Shown here piece after piece: positions 7,520 through 14,898 of a DNA stretch of 41,515 nucleotides. Origin of the DNA: Deltaproteobacteria bacterium (GTDB taxonomy: Bacteria > Myxococcota_A > Polyangia > DRWM01 > JAAZOP01); assembly GCA_016218815.1 (NCBI GenBank), contig JACRCX010000049.1, forward strand, positions 1 to 41,515, given 5' to 3'. The notes beneath the pieces are model-generated. The model ran no database searches. It had not been told where the DNA came from and was given only the letters and a program-made list of their open reading frames with translations. Both the position numbers and the translations under genes were made by a program. Each line of letters begins with the position of its first letter. The first letter of the stretch is position 1.

Positions 7520-8763
7520 AGACCATCAAGAACAAGCCCTGGATCGTGGTCGTGGCCGTCGCGGTGGTTTCGGGCGCGGTCGTCGCCGGCTGGGAGATCC
7601 GCCGTGCGCTGGCCGAGGGAGTGCCCTCGACCGACCCGCTGTACGTGGGCGGCATGCTCACCGATGGCGGCGCTCCCGTCGAAGGGCCGCGGGACCTCAC
7701 AGTGCGACTGTACGCGACGGCGGTTGGCGGCTCCGCGGTCTGCACGACCGCCGCGCCCGGCACCTCGGTGTCCGGCGGGCGCTTTCGCATCGCGCTCGAT
7801 GTGTCGTGCGCCACGGCCGTGCACGCCAACCCGGACCTGTGGATGGAAGTCCAGGTCGGCACCACGACCTTCCCGGGACGCTCGAAAGTCGGGGCCGTGC
7901 CGTACGCCTTGGAGTCCGGCCGGGCATCCGAGGCGGCGGGGGCGCTGGAGACGCGCTTGGCCGCCATGGAAGGCCGGTTGGCCGATCTGGAGACGGGGCC
8001 CGGACGCACCTGTCCCACGGGCATGGTCGCGGCCGGATCGTTCTGCATCGACAAGTACGAGGCGTCGGTATGGAGCAACGCGGCGTGCGACGGGACGGGG
8101 ACGCAGTACGGAGAGACGACGACCGACGACTACCCGAGCAGCTTCCCGGACAACGGGAACTTCACGATCCCCCTCCACGCGTGCTCCATCCCGGCTGTCA
8201 TGCCAGCCCGGATGATCACGTGGTTCCAGGCGCAGCAGGCGTGCGCGGCGTCGGGAAAGCACCTGTGCACCAACGAGGAGTGGCAGACGGCGGTGGCGGG
8301 GACGTACGACCCGGGCTCGTGGCCGGGTTCGTCGGGTGCGTGCGGCTCGGCGTCGGCGACGTCGGGGCGCTGCATCACCTGTGCGAGCGACCCGCGGAAC
8401 ACCGGGCAAGCGGGAACGGTCGCCGGCGGCACGAACGACTGCATCAGCATGCACGGCGCCGAGGACATGATCGGCAATCTGTTGGAGTGGGTCGCGTGGT
8501 GGGGCGAGGCCGGCCGGACGTGGCAGACGGCGGACGGGCAGAGCACGGGCCCCTGGCCGGCCGCCTACAACGGCGACTACACGTGGAACCTCAACGGCAC
8601 GGTTTACAGCAACTCGGCCTACGTGGCTGGTTTGCCCGCGGCGGCGATCCGCGGCGGGCCCTGGAGCGACGGGGCGGCCGCGGGCGCGTTCGCCGTGAAC
8701 CTGGGCATCGGCCCCTCGAGCTGGGGCAGCGACATCGGGTTCCGGTGCTGCCTCGGGAGATGA
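7516..8763 (+). CDS. Exported FGE-sulfatase-fold (SUMF1/EgtB/PvdO family) protein
   Basis: A 415-residue protein. Residues 8-30 form an N-terminal signal anchor. Residues 35-150 resemble the beta-rich N-terminal part often seen before such domains, with the segment VGAVPYALESGRA. A short coiled-coil stretch follows (about 152-168). The FGE-type C-type-lectin-like fold occupies about 170-415, with the features FCIDKYEAS, SGKHLCTNEEWQTA, NLLEWV and a closing IRGGPW...GFRCC. The Cys pairs suit a periplasmic or surface location. Family members are formylglycine-generating enzymes, EgtB-type oxidases or non-catalytic binding proteins; the paired active-site cysteines of true FGE are not evident, so catalysis is doubtful. 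Start ATG 7516 overlaps the lipoprotein stop. Confidence 0.82.
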   Translation: MKTIKNKPWIVVVAVAVVSGAVVAGWEIRRALAEGVPSTDPLYVGGMLTDGGAPVEGPRDLTVRLYATAVGGSAVCTTAAPGTSVSGGRFRIALDVSCATAVHANPDLWMEVQVGTTTFPGRSKVGAVPYALESGRASEAAGALETRLAAMEGRLADLETGPGRTCPTGMVAAGSFCIDKYEASVWSNAACDGTGTQYGETTTDDYPSSFPDNGNFTIPLHACSIPAVMPARMITWFQAQQACAASGKHLCTNEEWQTAVAGTYDPGSWPGSSGACGSASATSGRCITCASDPRNTGQAGTVAGGTNDCISMHGAEDMIGNLLEWVAWWGEAGRTWQTADGQSTGPWPAAYNGDYTWNLNGTVYSNSAYVAGLPAAAIRGGPWSDGAAAGAFAVNLGIGPSSWGSDIGFRCCLGR

Positions 8764-8871
8764 GAACTTTGGCCATGTTCGGCGGCTGCGCTGATGAGTC
8801 CGGGAAGGAAGCGCTCGTGTTGCTCGCGCATCGGTTCTTGGGTGCGATTGCCGACTTCCGGAGCGGGGTGC

Positions 8872-10257
8872 TCACGTTCGCTCGAAGTGCCTTCGGCGCT
8901 CCCAGCACGTGACGGTTTCGTTGAACTTGCGGAGCTCGGTGCGGGCGGCGTGGAGGTAGTGGTCGACGACGTCGTCGCCGAAGGCGCGACGCGCGAAGCT
9001 CGAGCGCTCCAGGGACTCGATCGCCGCCGGCATCGTGTCGGGGACGCGGTCCAGGCCCTCGGCGGCGTAGGCGTCGCCGCTGAACGGGGGGCTCGGCTCC
9101 AGACCCTGCTCGAGGCCGTCGAGTCCGGCGGCGATGGTCGCGGCGAGCGCGAGGTACGGGTTCGCATCGGCGCCGGGGATGCGGTTCTCGAAACGGAGGC
9201 TGTCGCCGCGGCCGACGGAGCGGAAGCCGACGGTGCGGTTGTCGATGCTCCAGCCGAGGCGGGTCGGGGCGAACGTGGCCGTGTGGTACCGCTTGTAGGA
9301 GTTGACGAAAGGCGCCCAGAACAGCATGAGCTCCTTGGCGTGCGCGAGCTGACCGGCGAGGAAGCTCTTGAAGACCTTGCCCATGCCGCGCGGCGCGGAC
9401 GGATCGAAGAAGCGCGAGGTCTTGCCTTCGAGGTCCCACAGGCTGGTGTGGACGTGGCAGCTCGAGCCCGCGTGCTTCTCGTGCCACTTGGCCATGAAGG
9501 TGAGGGAGACGCCGTGCAGGGCAGCAAGCTCCTTCGCCCCCTCCTTGTAGAGGACGTGGCGGTCCGCCGTCTCGATCGGGTCGGCGTAGCGGAGGTTGAT
9601 CTCCTGCTGGCCCGGGCCCCACTCGCCTTTGCTGAACTCGATGGGGATCCCGGCCGCCTCCATGCCGTTGCGGATGGCGCGCACCAGGAACTCCTCCTTC
9701 GTCCCCTGGAGCACGTGATAGTCCTCGACGTACGAAGAGTAGGGCGTCAGGTCGTGGAAGCGCTTCCGTGCGGCTTCTTCGTAGGTCTCGCGGAAGACGA
9801 AGAACTCCAGCTCGGAGGCGGTCATGGCCTTGAAACCGGCGTCGGCCAGGCGGGTCACCTGGCGGCGCAGGATCTCGCGCGGCGCGACGGCCACGGCCTC
9901 GTCCTCGTCGCCGCGTCGAACGTCGCACAGCACGTAGGCGGTTTTCTCGAGCCAGGGCCACAGCCGCAAGGTTCCCAGATCGGGGACGAGGTGGATGTCG
10001 CCGTAGCCGGTGGCCCAGCTTGCGAACGTGTAGCCGGGGACCGGGTCCATTTCCACGTCGCACGCCAGGAGGTAGTCGCAGGCGTGGATCCCGTCCCCCG
10101 CGGCGTGGTCGACGAAGTACCTCCCGGTGACCCGCTTTCCCATGAGTCGGCCGAACATGTCCGGAAAGGCGGTCACGACCGTGTCGATGTCGCCCTTCCG
10201 GACGAGCTCCACGAGCTCCTGCAGGCCGATGCGTCCCGGTTCCCGATGTTCCATCAA
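8872..10257 (-). CDS. Glutamine-synthetase-family ligase (PuuA/GlnA3-like)
   Basis: 461 residues with the glutamine synthetase fold: an N-terminal beta-grasp domain (15-110) and the catalytic barrel. Signature segments are ASELEFFVF (metal-binding Glu), EWGPGQQEINLRYAD, HVHTSLW, APTRLGWSIDNRTVGFRS and RFENRIPGADANPYLALAA. It is shorter than type I GlnA, and the adenylylation-site region typical of GlnA is not apparent. Such short homologues often join glutamate to an amine or polyamine rather than ammonia. It is the last gene of a minus-strand operon with an iron alcohol dehydrogenase (25 bases upstream) and an aldehyde dehydrogenase, which fits amine or amino-alcohol breakdown. The start is the first of two adjacent ATG codons. 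The exact substrate is unknown. Confidence 0.88.
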   Translation of the reverse strand: MMEHREPGRIGLQELVELVRKGDIDTVVTAFPDMFGRLMGKRVTGRYFVDHAAGDGIHACDYLLACDVEMDPVPGYTFASWATGYGDIHLVPDLGTLRLWPWLEKTAYVLCDVRRGDEDEAVAVAPREILRRQVTRLADAGFKAMTASELEFFVFRETYEEAARKRFHDLTPYSSYVEDYHVLQGTKEEFLVRAIRNGMEAAGIPIEFSKGEWGPGQQEINLRYADPIETADRHVLYKEGAKELAALHGVSLTFMAKWHEKHAGSSCHVHTSLWDLEGKTSRFFDPSAPRGMGKVFKSFLAGQLAHAKELMLFWAPFVNSYKRYHTATFAPTRLGWSIDNRTVGFRSVGRGDSLRFENRIPGADANPYLALAATIAAGLDGLEQGLEPSPPFSGDAYAAEGLDRVPDTMPAAIESLERSSFARRAFGDDVVDHYLHAARTELRKFNETVTCWERRRHFERT

Positions 10258-10282
10258 CGACCCCCCGCGCCGCGAGGCGGCG

Positions 10283-11455
10283 TCAGCTCATCCTGCCGGT
10301 CATCGCCCGCTCGACGAGGCCTCGCAGGGCCTCCGTGGTGAGCGGGACCGGGTTGGTGCCGGCGGTCGGGTCGACCGCCGCCCGCTCGACGAGCTCGGGG
10401 ACGGCCTTCGCCGTCACCCCGAGCTCGTCGAGTCTTTCCGGAATGCCGAGCTTGCGCCGGAGCCCGAGGACCCAGTCGAGGAAGCCCGCGAACGAGGCGC
10501 GGGCGAGCCCGAGATAGCCGGCGGCGCGGGCAAGCCGCTCGTCGATCGCCTTGCGGTTGAACCGGAGGACGTACGGCATCATGACGGCGATGGTCGTGCC
10601 GTGGTGCGTGTCGAACATGCCGCCGACGGCGTGCGCGACGGAGTGCATGGCGCCCAAACCCTTCTGGAACGCGGTCGCGCCCATGGCGGAAGCGGCCATC
10701 ATGGCGCTGCGGGCGGCGAGGTCGCCGCCGTGCTCGAAGGCGCGCGCGAGGCCGAAGCGGACGAGCCGCATGGCTTCGACGGCGATACCGTCGGCGAGCG
10801 GGTGGAAGCCCGTTGCACAGTAGGCCTCGAGGCTGTGCGACAGGGCGTCCATGCCGACGGCGCCGGTGAGTCGCGGCGGCATGTCGAGCGTGAGCTGCGG
10901 ATCCAGGATGACCTTTCCGGGGAGCATGCGGGGATGGAAGACGATGCGCTTGGTGCGGGTGCGCTCATCGACGAAGACCGAGGAGCGGCCGACCTCCGAG
11001 CCGGTGCCGGAGGTGGTGGGAATCGCGACGACCGGCGCCATGCCCTCGGGCTTGATGCGGGTCCAGTTGTCTCCCACGTCCTCGAAGTCGAAGAGCGGGC
11101 GGGACTGGCCGACCATCAGCGCGACCGCCTTGGCGGCGTCGAGGGCGCTGCCGCCCCCGAGCGCGACGACGCCGTCGTGCCGGCCCCGCCGGAAGGCCCG
11201 GACGCCGGCGGCGACGTTCTTCGCCACCGGGTTGGGTTTCACGTCGCTGAAAACGCGGAGCGGCACGCGGGCCGTCCGGAGCACGTCGAGGATGCCGGCG
11301 GTCGCATTCAGCCCGGCCACGACCGGATCGGTGACCAGGAGAGGTTTCGCGATCCCCAGCTCGGCGAGCGCCTGCGGCAGCTCCCGGATGCGGCCGGGGC
11401 CGAAGCGCACCGAGGTCGGGTAGTTCCAGTTGCCTTCGAGGATCGCTTCGGCCAT
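10283..11455 (-). CDS. Iron-containing (class III) alcohol dehydrogenase
   Basis: 390 residues. The N-terminal Rossmann-like domain carries GGGSALDAAKA (100-110) for NAD(P). The C-terminal helical domain supplies the metal ligands D203 and H207 (GMDALSHSLEAY), H271 (MHSVAHAVGG) and H285 (DTHHG). Length and motifs are normal for this family, which reduces or oxidises short-chain aldehydes and alcohols. The start ATG has an AAAGGGAG site. It sits 15 bases downstream of an aldehyde dehydrogenase, suggesting alcohol to aldehyde to acid. An Fe-ADH regenerates NAD+ in many microcompartments, but this gene is 8.5 kb from the shell operon, lacks an encapsulation helix, and so probably serves its own operon. 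Confidence 0.93.
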   Translation of the reverse strand: MAEAILEGNWNYPTSVRFGPGRIRELPQALAELGIAKPLLVTDPVVAGLNATAGILDVLRTARVPLRVFSDVKPNPVAKNVAAGVRAFRRGRHDGVVALGGGSALDAAKAVALMVGQSRPLFDFEDVGDNWTRIKPEGMAPVVAIPTTSGTGSEVGRSSVFVDERTRTKRIVFHPRMLPGKVILDPQLTLDMPPRLTGAVGMDALSHSLEAYCATGFHPLADGIAVEAMRLVRFGLARAFEHGGDLAARSAMMAASAMGATAFQKGLGAMHSVAHAVGGMFDTHHGTTIAVMMPYVLRFNRKAIDERLARAAGYLGLARASFAGFLDWVLGLRRKLGIPERLDELGVTAKAVPELVERAAVDPTAGTNPVPLTTEALRGLVERAMTGRMS

Positions 11456-11470
11456 CGCCCGCTCCCTTTC

Positions 11471-12865
11471 CTACAGGACCTGTTTGAGGTGGAAGGACTT
11501 CGGCCGGGTCAGGTGCTCGAAGCCGATTCTGGAGAGCGAGCAGCCGCGACCGGAGTCCTTGATGCCCGTCCAGGCGAGCGCCGGGTCGAGGACGTCGCAG
11601 CGGTTCATGAACCAAGTGCCGGTCTCGACGCGCTCGCCCAGCCGCTGGGCGGCCTCCAGGTCGGCGGTGAAGACCGAGGCGGTGAGCCCGTAGCGGCTGT
11701 CGTTCATGAGTCGTACCGCGTCGTCGTCGTCGATGACCTGCATCACGCCGGCGACGGGCCCGAAGGTCTCCTCGCGCATGACGTCCATCCCGTGATCGAC
11801 GTTCACGAGGAGCTGCGGGGCGAGATACGGCGTTCCACGCTCCGACGCGGGGAACCAGGACTCGTCGATGAGGCCCCTGGCGCCGGCGCGCCGGGCCTTG
11901 TCGAGCTGTGCCCGGATCGTGTCGGCGGCGGCGGTGCGCACGAGGGGCCCGAGGGTGACGGCCGGATCGGTCGGGTTTCCGAGCTTGTACTTCCGCACCA
12001 GCTCGACCGCCCCCGCCAGGAAGTCGTCGAAGACCGGTCGTGCGACGTAGATGCGCTTGATGCCGCAGCAGGACTGTCCGGAGTTGTAGCAGACGCCGTC
12101 GACCAGGGTGTCGATCGCGTGTCGCAGATCGGCGTCGGCGCGGACATAGGCGGGGTCCTTGCCGCCCAGCTCCAGGCCGGCGGCGATGAAGCGCGCGGCG
12201 GCGGCGCGCTGGATGTCGCGCCCCCCCTCGACCGAGCCGGTGAACGCCACGTAGTCGACGCCGTCCGGCCGGGAGACGAGGTCGGAGACGGCCTCGTGGG
12301 AGAGGTGCAGGTGCTCCAGCACGCCTTCGGTCAGGCCCGCCTCGCGTCCGGCCTCGGTGTAGCGCTCGGCGACGAGCGGGGTCTGCGAGGAGTGCTTGAG
12401 GAGCACCGCATTGCCGGCCAGGAGCGCCGGGACGACCGCGTTGACGGAGGTCAGGAAGGGGTAGTTCCACGGGGCGACGACGAGAACGACACCCAGGGGC
12501 ACGCGCTGGATGGTGCGCGCGAACCCGGCCTTCTCTCCGACCGCGAGGTCCGCGAGCGCCTCCTCGGCGATGCCGGTCATGTAGCGGGCCCGCTCCTCGA
12601 AGCCGGCGAGCTCGTTCGGGGAGTAGCGGATCGGCCGGCCCATCTGCCAGGTGAGCTCTTCCGCGAGCCGGTCCTTCCTGGCGACGACGGCGTCGATGAG
12701 TCGCGTAACGAGGCGCACGCGTTCGGCGACCGGCGTCCGCGCCCAGGTCTCCGCGGCGGCGCGGGCCTTGCGGAGCGCCGCGTCGACCTCCCTGGGGGTC
12801 GCGATCTTCCGCTCGACGTAGACCCGGCCGTCGACCGGCGAGATGGTGAGCTGTGTTTTCGCCAT
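11471..12865 (-). CDS. NAD(P)-dependent aldehyde dehydrogenase
   Basis: 464 residues of the classical ALDH superfamily, oxidising an aldehyde to its acid. Catalytic residues visible are Glu232 (LELGGKDP) and Cys266 (NSGQSCCGIK), with the cofactor-binding APWNYP (131-136) and FTGSVEGGR (208-216). The close relatives I recall act on succinate semialdehyde or gamma-aminobutyraldehyde-type substrates, but this cannot be settled here. It lacks the CoA-acylating signature of the microcompartment PduP at 26539-28026, so the two ALDHs in this window have different jobs. ATG 12865 has a GAGGGGGA site. The gene lies 69 bases after the EthD-like gene and 15 before the iron ADH. Confidence 0.93.
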   Translation of the reverse strand: MAKTQLTISPVDGRVYVERKIATPREVDAALRKARAAAETWARTPVAERVRLVTRLIDAVVARKDRLAEELTWQMGRPIRYSPNELAGFEERARYMTGIAEEALADLAVGEKAGFARTIQRVPLGVVLVVAPWNYPFLTSVNAVVPALLAGNAVLLKHSSQTPLVAERYTEAGREAGLTEGVLEHLHLSHEAVSDLVSRPDGVDYVAFTGSVEGGRDIQRAAAARFIAAGLELGGKDPAYVRADADLRHAIDTLVDGVCYNSGQSCCGIKRIYVARPVFDDFLAGAVELVRKYKLGNPTDPAVTLGPLVRTAAADTIRAQLDKARRAGARGLIDESWFPASERGTPYLAPQLLVNVDHGMDVMREETFGPVAGVMQVIDDDDAVRLMNDSRYGLTASVFTADLEAAQRLGERVETGTWFMNRCDVLDPALAWTGIKDSGRGCSLSRIGFEHLTRPKSFHLKQVL

Positions 12866-12934
12866 GGATGTCCCCCTCGGGACACCGTTCCTGTAAGGAC
12901 GGGAACGGCCCGACGCAACCGCGGTGCGCGTGCC

Positions 12935-13627
12935 TCAGCTCTTGAGCCAGTACTCGGCGACGTACCAGCTCGCCAGGGTGCGAAGGTCGAGAAAGCCCTG
13001 GATGTCGAGGGCGACGCGGAGCATGTTGGGCAGCATCCACGGGAGGCCGCCGAAGAAGCGGACGGGGTTGGTGAGGTCTTCCGAGGTGCGGAAATGCTCC
13101 TCGACGATGCCGTCGAGGGAGGGCGCGCCGGGGACGACGGGTGAGCGGACGACGTTGCGGGCGTAGTTCCAGAGGGGGTGGATGCGCAGCGAGAGCGGCG
13201 AGTGGCCGTCGAACCAGCGCCGGAAGAACTCGCCGTCCGCCAGGCCCTTCTTGCGCGACAGGAGCGTGAGGAGGCCGGCGCCGGGCGTCCGGGCTTCGTC
13301 GGGCCAGTCGCGCGCGTACGAACACGGGTACGACTCGTCGACGCGGTAGCCGGCGACCGTGCCGAGGCCCGCGACGCGGAGGGTCTCGGCCCAGGCGGCC
13401 GCGGTTCCATCGCCGTCGTCGTCGGTCCAGACCGAGATCAGGGCCAGGGGCGTGCGGCGGAAGGGGATGACCGACAGTCGCGGCGGCGGTTCCGCGGTGA
13501 AGGTCGCCTTGAGCCGGGCCGGGGCGAGGGCGAGGAGCCGGGGTGCGAGCTGGATCAGCACGTCGGCCCCGAAGGCATCCAGCGGCCGGTTCTTCGGCCC
13601 CTGGACCAGGAACTGAAGTTTCCTCAT
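12935..13627 (-). CDS. EthD-like (dimeric alpha+beta barrel) protein
   Basis: 230 residues. The recognisable part is residues 108-170: LLTLLSRKKGLADGEFFRRW followed by DGHSPLSLRIHPLWNYARN. This is the EthD signature of a hydrophobic strand, Lys-rich turn, helix, then F-x-x-x-W-x-x-x-H, and an N-terminal half-repeat may be present. EthD-type domains accompany degradation enzymes and are often of unclear catalytic role. No signal peptide is seen, so it is probably cytoplasmic. The ATG at 13627 follows GGGGAGA. It is the first gene of the ALDH/ADH/GS-like group, though the 69-base gap leaves co-transcription unproven. Confidence 0.72.
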   Translation of the reverse strand: MRKLQFLVQGPKNRPLDAFGADVLIQLAPRLLALAPARLKATFTAEPPPRLSVIPFRRTPLALISVWTDDDGDGTAAAWAETLRVAGLGTVAGYRVDESYPCSYARDWPDEARTPGAGLLTLLSRKKGLADGEFFRRWFDGHSPLSLRIHPLWNYARNVVRSPVVPGAPSLDGIVEEHFRTSEDLTNPVRFFGGLPWMLPNMLRVALDIQGFLDLRTLASWYVAEYWLKS

Positions 13628-13634
13628 CGTCCGT

Positions 13635-13669
13635 CTCCCCACCTCTCCAGCCGACCTCCCCACCTCTCC
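13635..13669. repeat. 14-base direct repeat (CTCCCCACCTCTCC twice)
   Basis: Identical 14-base copies at 13635-13648 and 13656-13669, just upstream of the EthD-like gene start. The first copy forms that gene's purine-rich ribosome binding site on the minus strand (GGAGAGGTGGGGAG), so the second may be a duplicated leader. Confidence 0.6.
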
Positions 13670-13732
13670 TCGCCCGGGTTCGGCATGCCGTGCAAAGCCG
13701 CGCACCGGCTGCCGCCACGGTTCCGTCCGCAG

Positions 13733-13762
13733 TTGAACCTCCCCCGCCTCATGCTCTATGAA
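13733..13762 (+). promoter_or_regulatory. Candidate sigma-70-like promoter for the SDR/MMPL operon
   Basis: TTGAAC at 13733-13738 and TATGAA at 13757-13762 are separated by 18 bases. The site is 38 bases before the ATG at 13801 in an otherwise GC-rich region. The match is imperfect and no transcription data are available. Confidence 0.35.
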
Positions 13763-13800
13763 CCTCCTCCGGGGAACGGGGTGCGAAAGGCTTTTGGGGA

Positions 13801-14880
13801 ATGAACGTCGGAGAGTCGTCGCCGGGGCCGGTCGTGGTCGTGACGGGAGGAGCGGGGTTCCTCGGACGTGCTCTCGTGCGGGAGCTGCGCAAGCCGGCGT
13901 CCGAGACCGTGCTGCGCCCGAGCGAGATCCGGGTGCTCGACATCCGCCCGGCGCCGCCCGAGCTGTCCGGGACGACCTTCCTGCGGGGCGACGTCCTGGA
14001 GCCCGACGATCTGCGACGGGCGTTCGAAGGCGCCGACCTCGTGTTCCATCTCGCGGCGCTCATTGATTGGGGGCAGAATCCTGCGGAGCGCGTCCACGCG
14101 GTCAACGCGACCGGCACGCGCAACGTGGTCGCCGCCTGCCGCGCGGCGGGCGTGCCGTCCCTGGTCGCCACCAGCAGCCTCGATGTGGTCTACGCCGGCC
14201 ATTCGCTCCACGACGTCGACGAGACGACCCCGTACCCGACCTCCTACCCCAGCGCGTACTGCGCGAGCAAGGCCGAGGCGGAGCGGGCGGTGCGGGAGGC
14301 CGACGGCACCGTGCTCGACGGCGGCCGGCGGCTCCGGACGATCGTGGTCCGTCCGGGCTCGATCTGGGGCGAGAACGATCCCTATCATGTCGGGGCGATG
14401 CTCGAGCTGGCCCGCCGCGGACCGGTCGTGCGCCTGGGGCGCGAGTCGGCGCCGACGCACTTCACCTACGTGGGCAACGTGGCCCACGCGGTGGCTTTGG
14501 CGGGCAAGGCGCTGCGGGAGGGGCGTGAGGAGGCCTGCGGACAGGTCTTCTTCGTGAGCGACTTCCCGCCGAAGAACTTCTTCGATCACCTGGAGCCGAT
14601 GGTGCGGGCCGCCGGCGGGCGGATGCTGCCCAAGGTGCTGGCGCTGCCGCGCGGGCCGATGCGGCTCCTGGGCCGGGCGCTGGAGCTGGCGTCGGAGGCG
14701 CTGCGACCGATCGCGCCGTTCCGCCCTCTGTTCACGACGTTCAGCGTGGACTACGTTTGCAACACGTTCACGGTCAAGAGCGACAAGGCCGAGCGGCTGC
14801 TGGGCTACCGGCCGATCTACGGCGAGGCGGAAGCGTACGAACGGACGCTCGCGGCGGTGAGGGGCGGCGTCGGGCGATAG
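13801..14880 (+). CDS. NAD(P)-dependent extended SDR, 3-beta-hydroxysteroid dehydrogenase/epimerase type
   Basis: 359 residues. The Rossmann motif is TGGAGFLG (15-22), a D-x-R pair is present near residue 50, and the active-site Tyr153-x-x-x-Lys157 lies in AYCASKAEAER. An NAATGTRNVV segment and VRPGSIWGEND are typical of the 3-beta-HSD/isomerase branch. It probably oxidises or reduces a hydroxyl of a lipid, sterol-like or sugar substrate in the cytoplasm. Only 18 bases separate it from the MMPL transporter gene, so a shared task such as making and exporting a lipid is likely. ATG 13801 is preceded by TTGGGGA. The specific substrate is not readable. Confidence 0.88.
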   Translation: MNVGESSPGPVVVVTGGAGFLGRALVRELRKPASETVLRPSEIRVLDIRPAPPELSGTTFLRGDVLEPDDLRRAFEGADLVFHLAALIDWGQNPAERVHAVNATGTRNVVAACRAAGVPSLVATSSLDVVYAGHSLHDVDETTPYPTSYPSAYCASKAEAERAVREADGTVLDGGRRLRTIVVRPGSIWGENDPYHVGAMLELARRGPVVRLGRESAPTHFTYVGNVAHAVALAGKALREGREEACGQVFFVSDFPPKNFFDHLEPMVRAAGGRMLPKVLALPRGPMRLLGRALELASEALRPIAPFRPLFTTFSVDYVCNTFTVKSDKAERLLGYRPIYGEAEAYERTLAAVRGGVGR

Positions 14881-14898
14881 CCTGCGCGCCGGGGGAAC

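Noticed and set aside
10283..11455. Iron alcohol dehydrogenase as a compartment enzyme
   Set aside because: No targeting helix, and it is in a separate operon 8.5 kb away. Kept only as a possibility.
10127..13144. A 1005-codon plus-strand frame opposite the ADH/ALDH genes
   Set aside because: High GC keeps the opposite strand open. The composition (Gly/Glu/Val/Arg) is that of an antisense shadow and the minus-strand genes are unmistakable.
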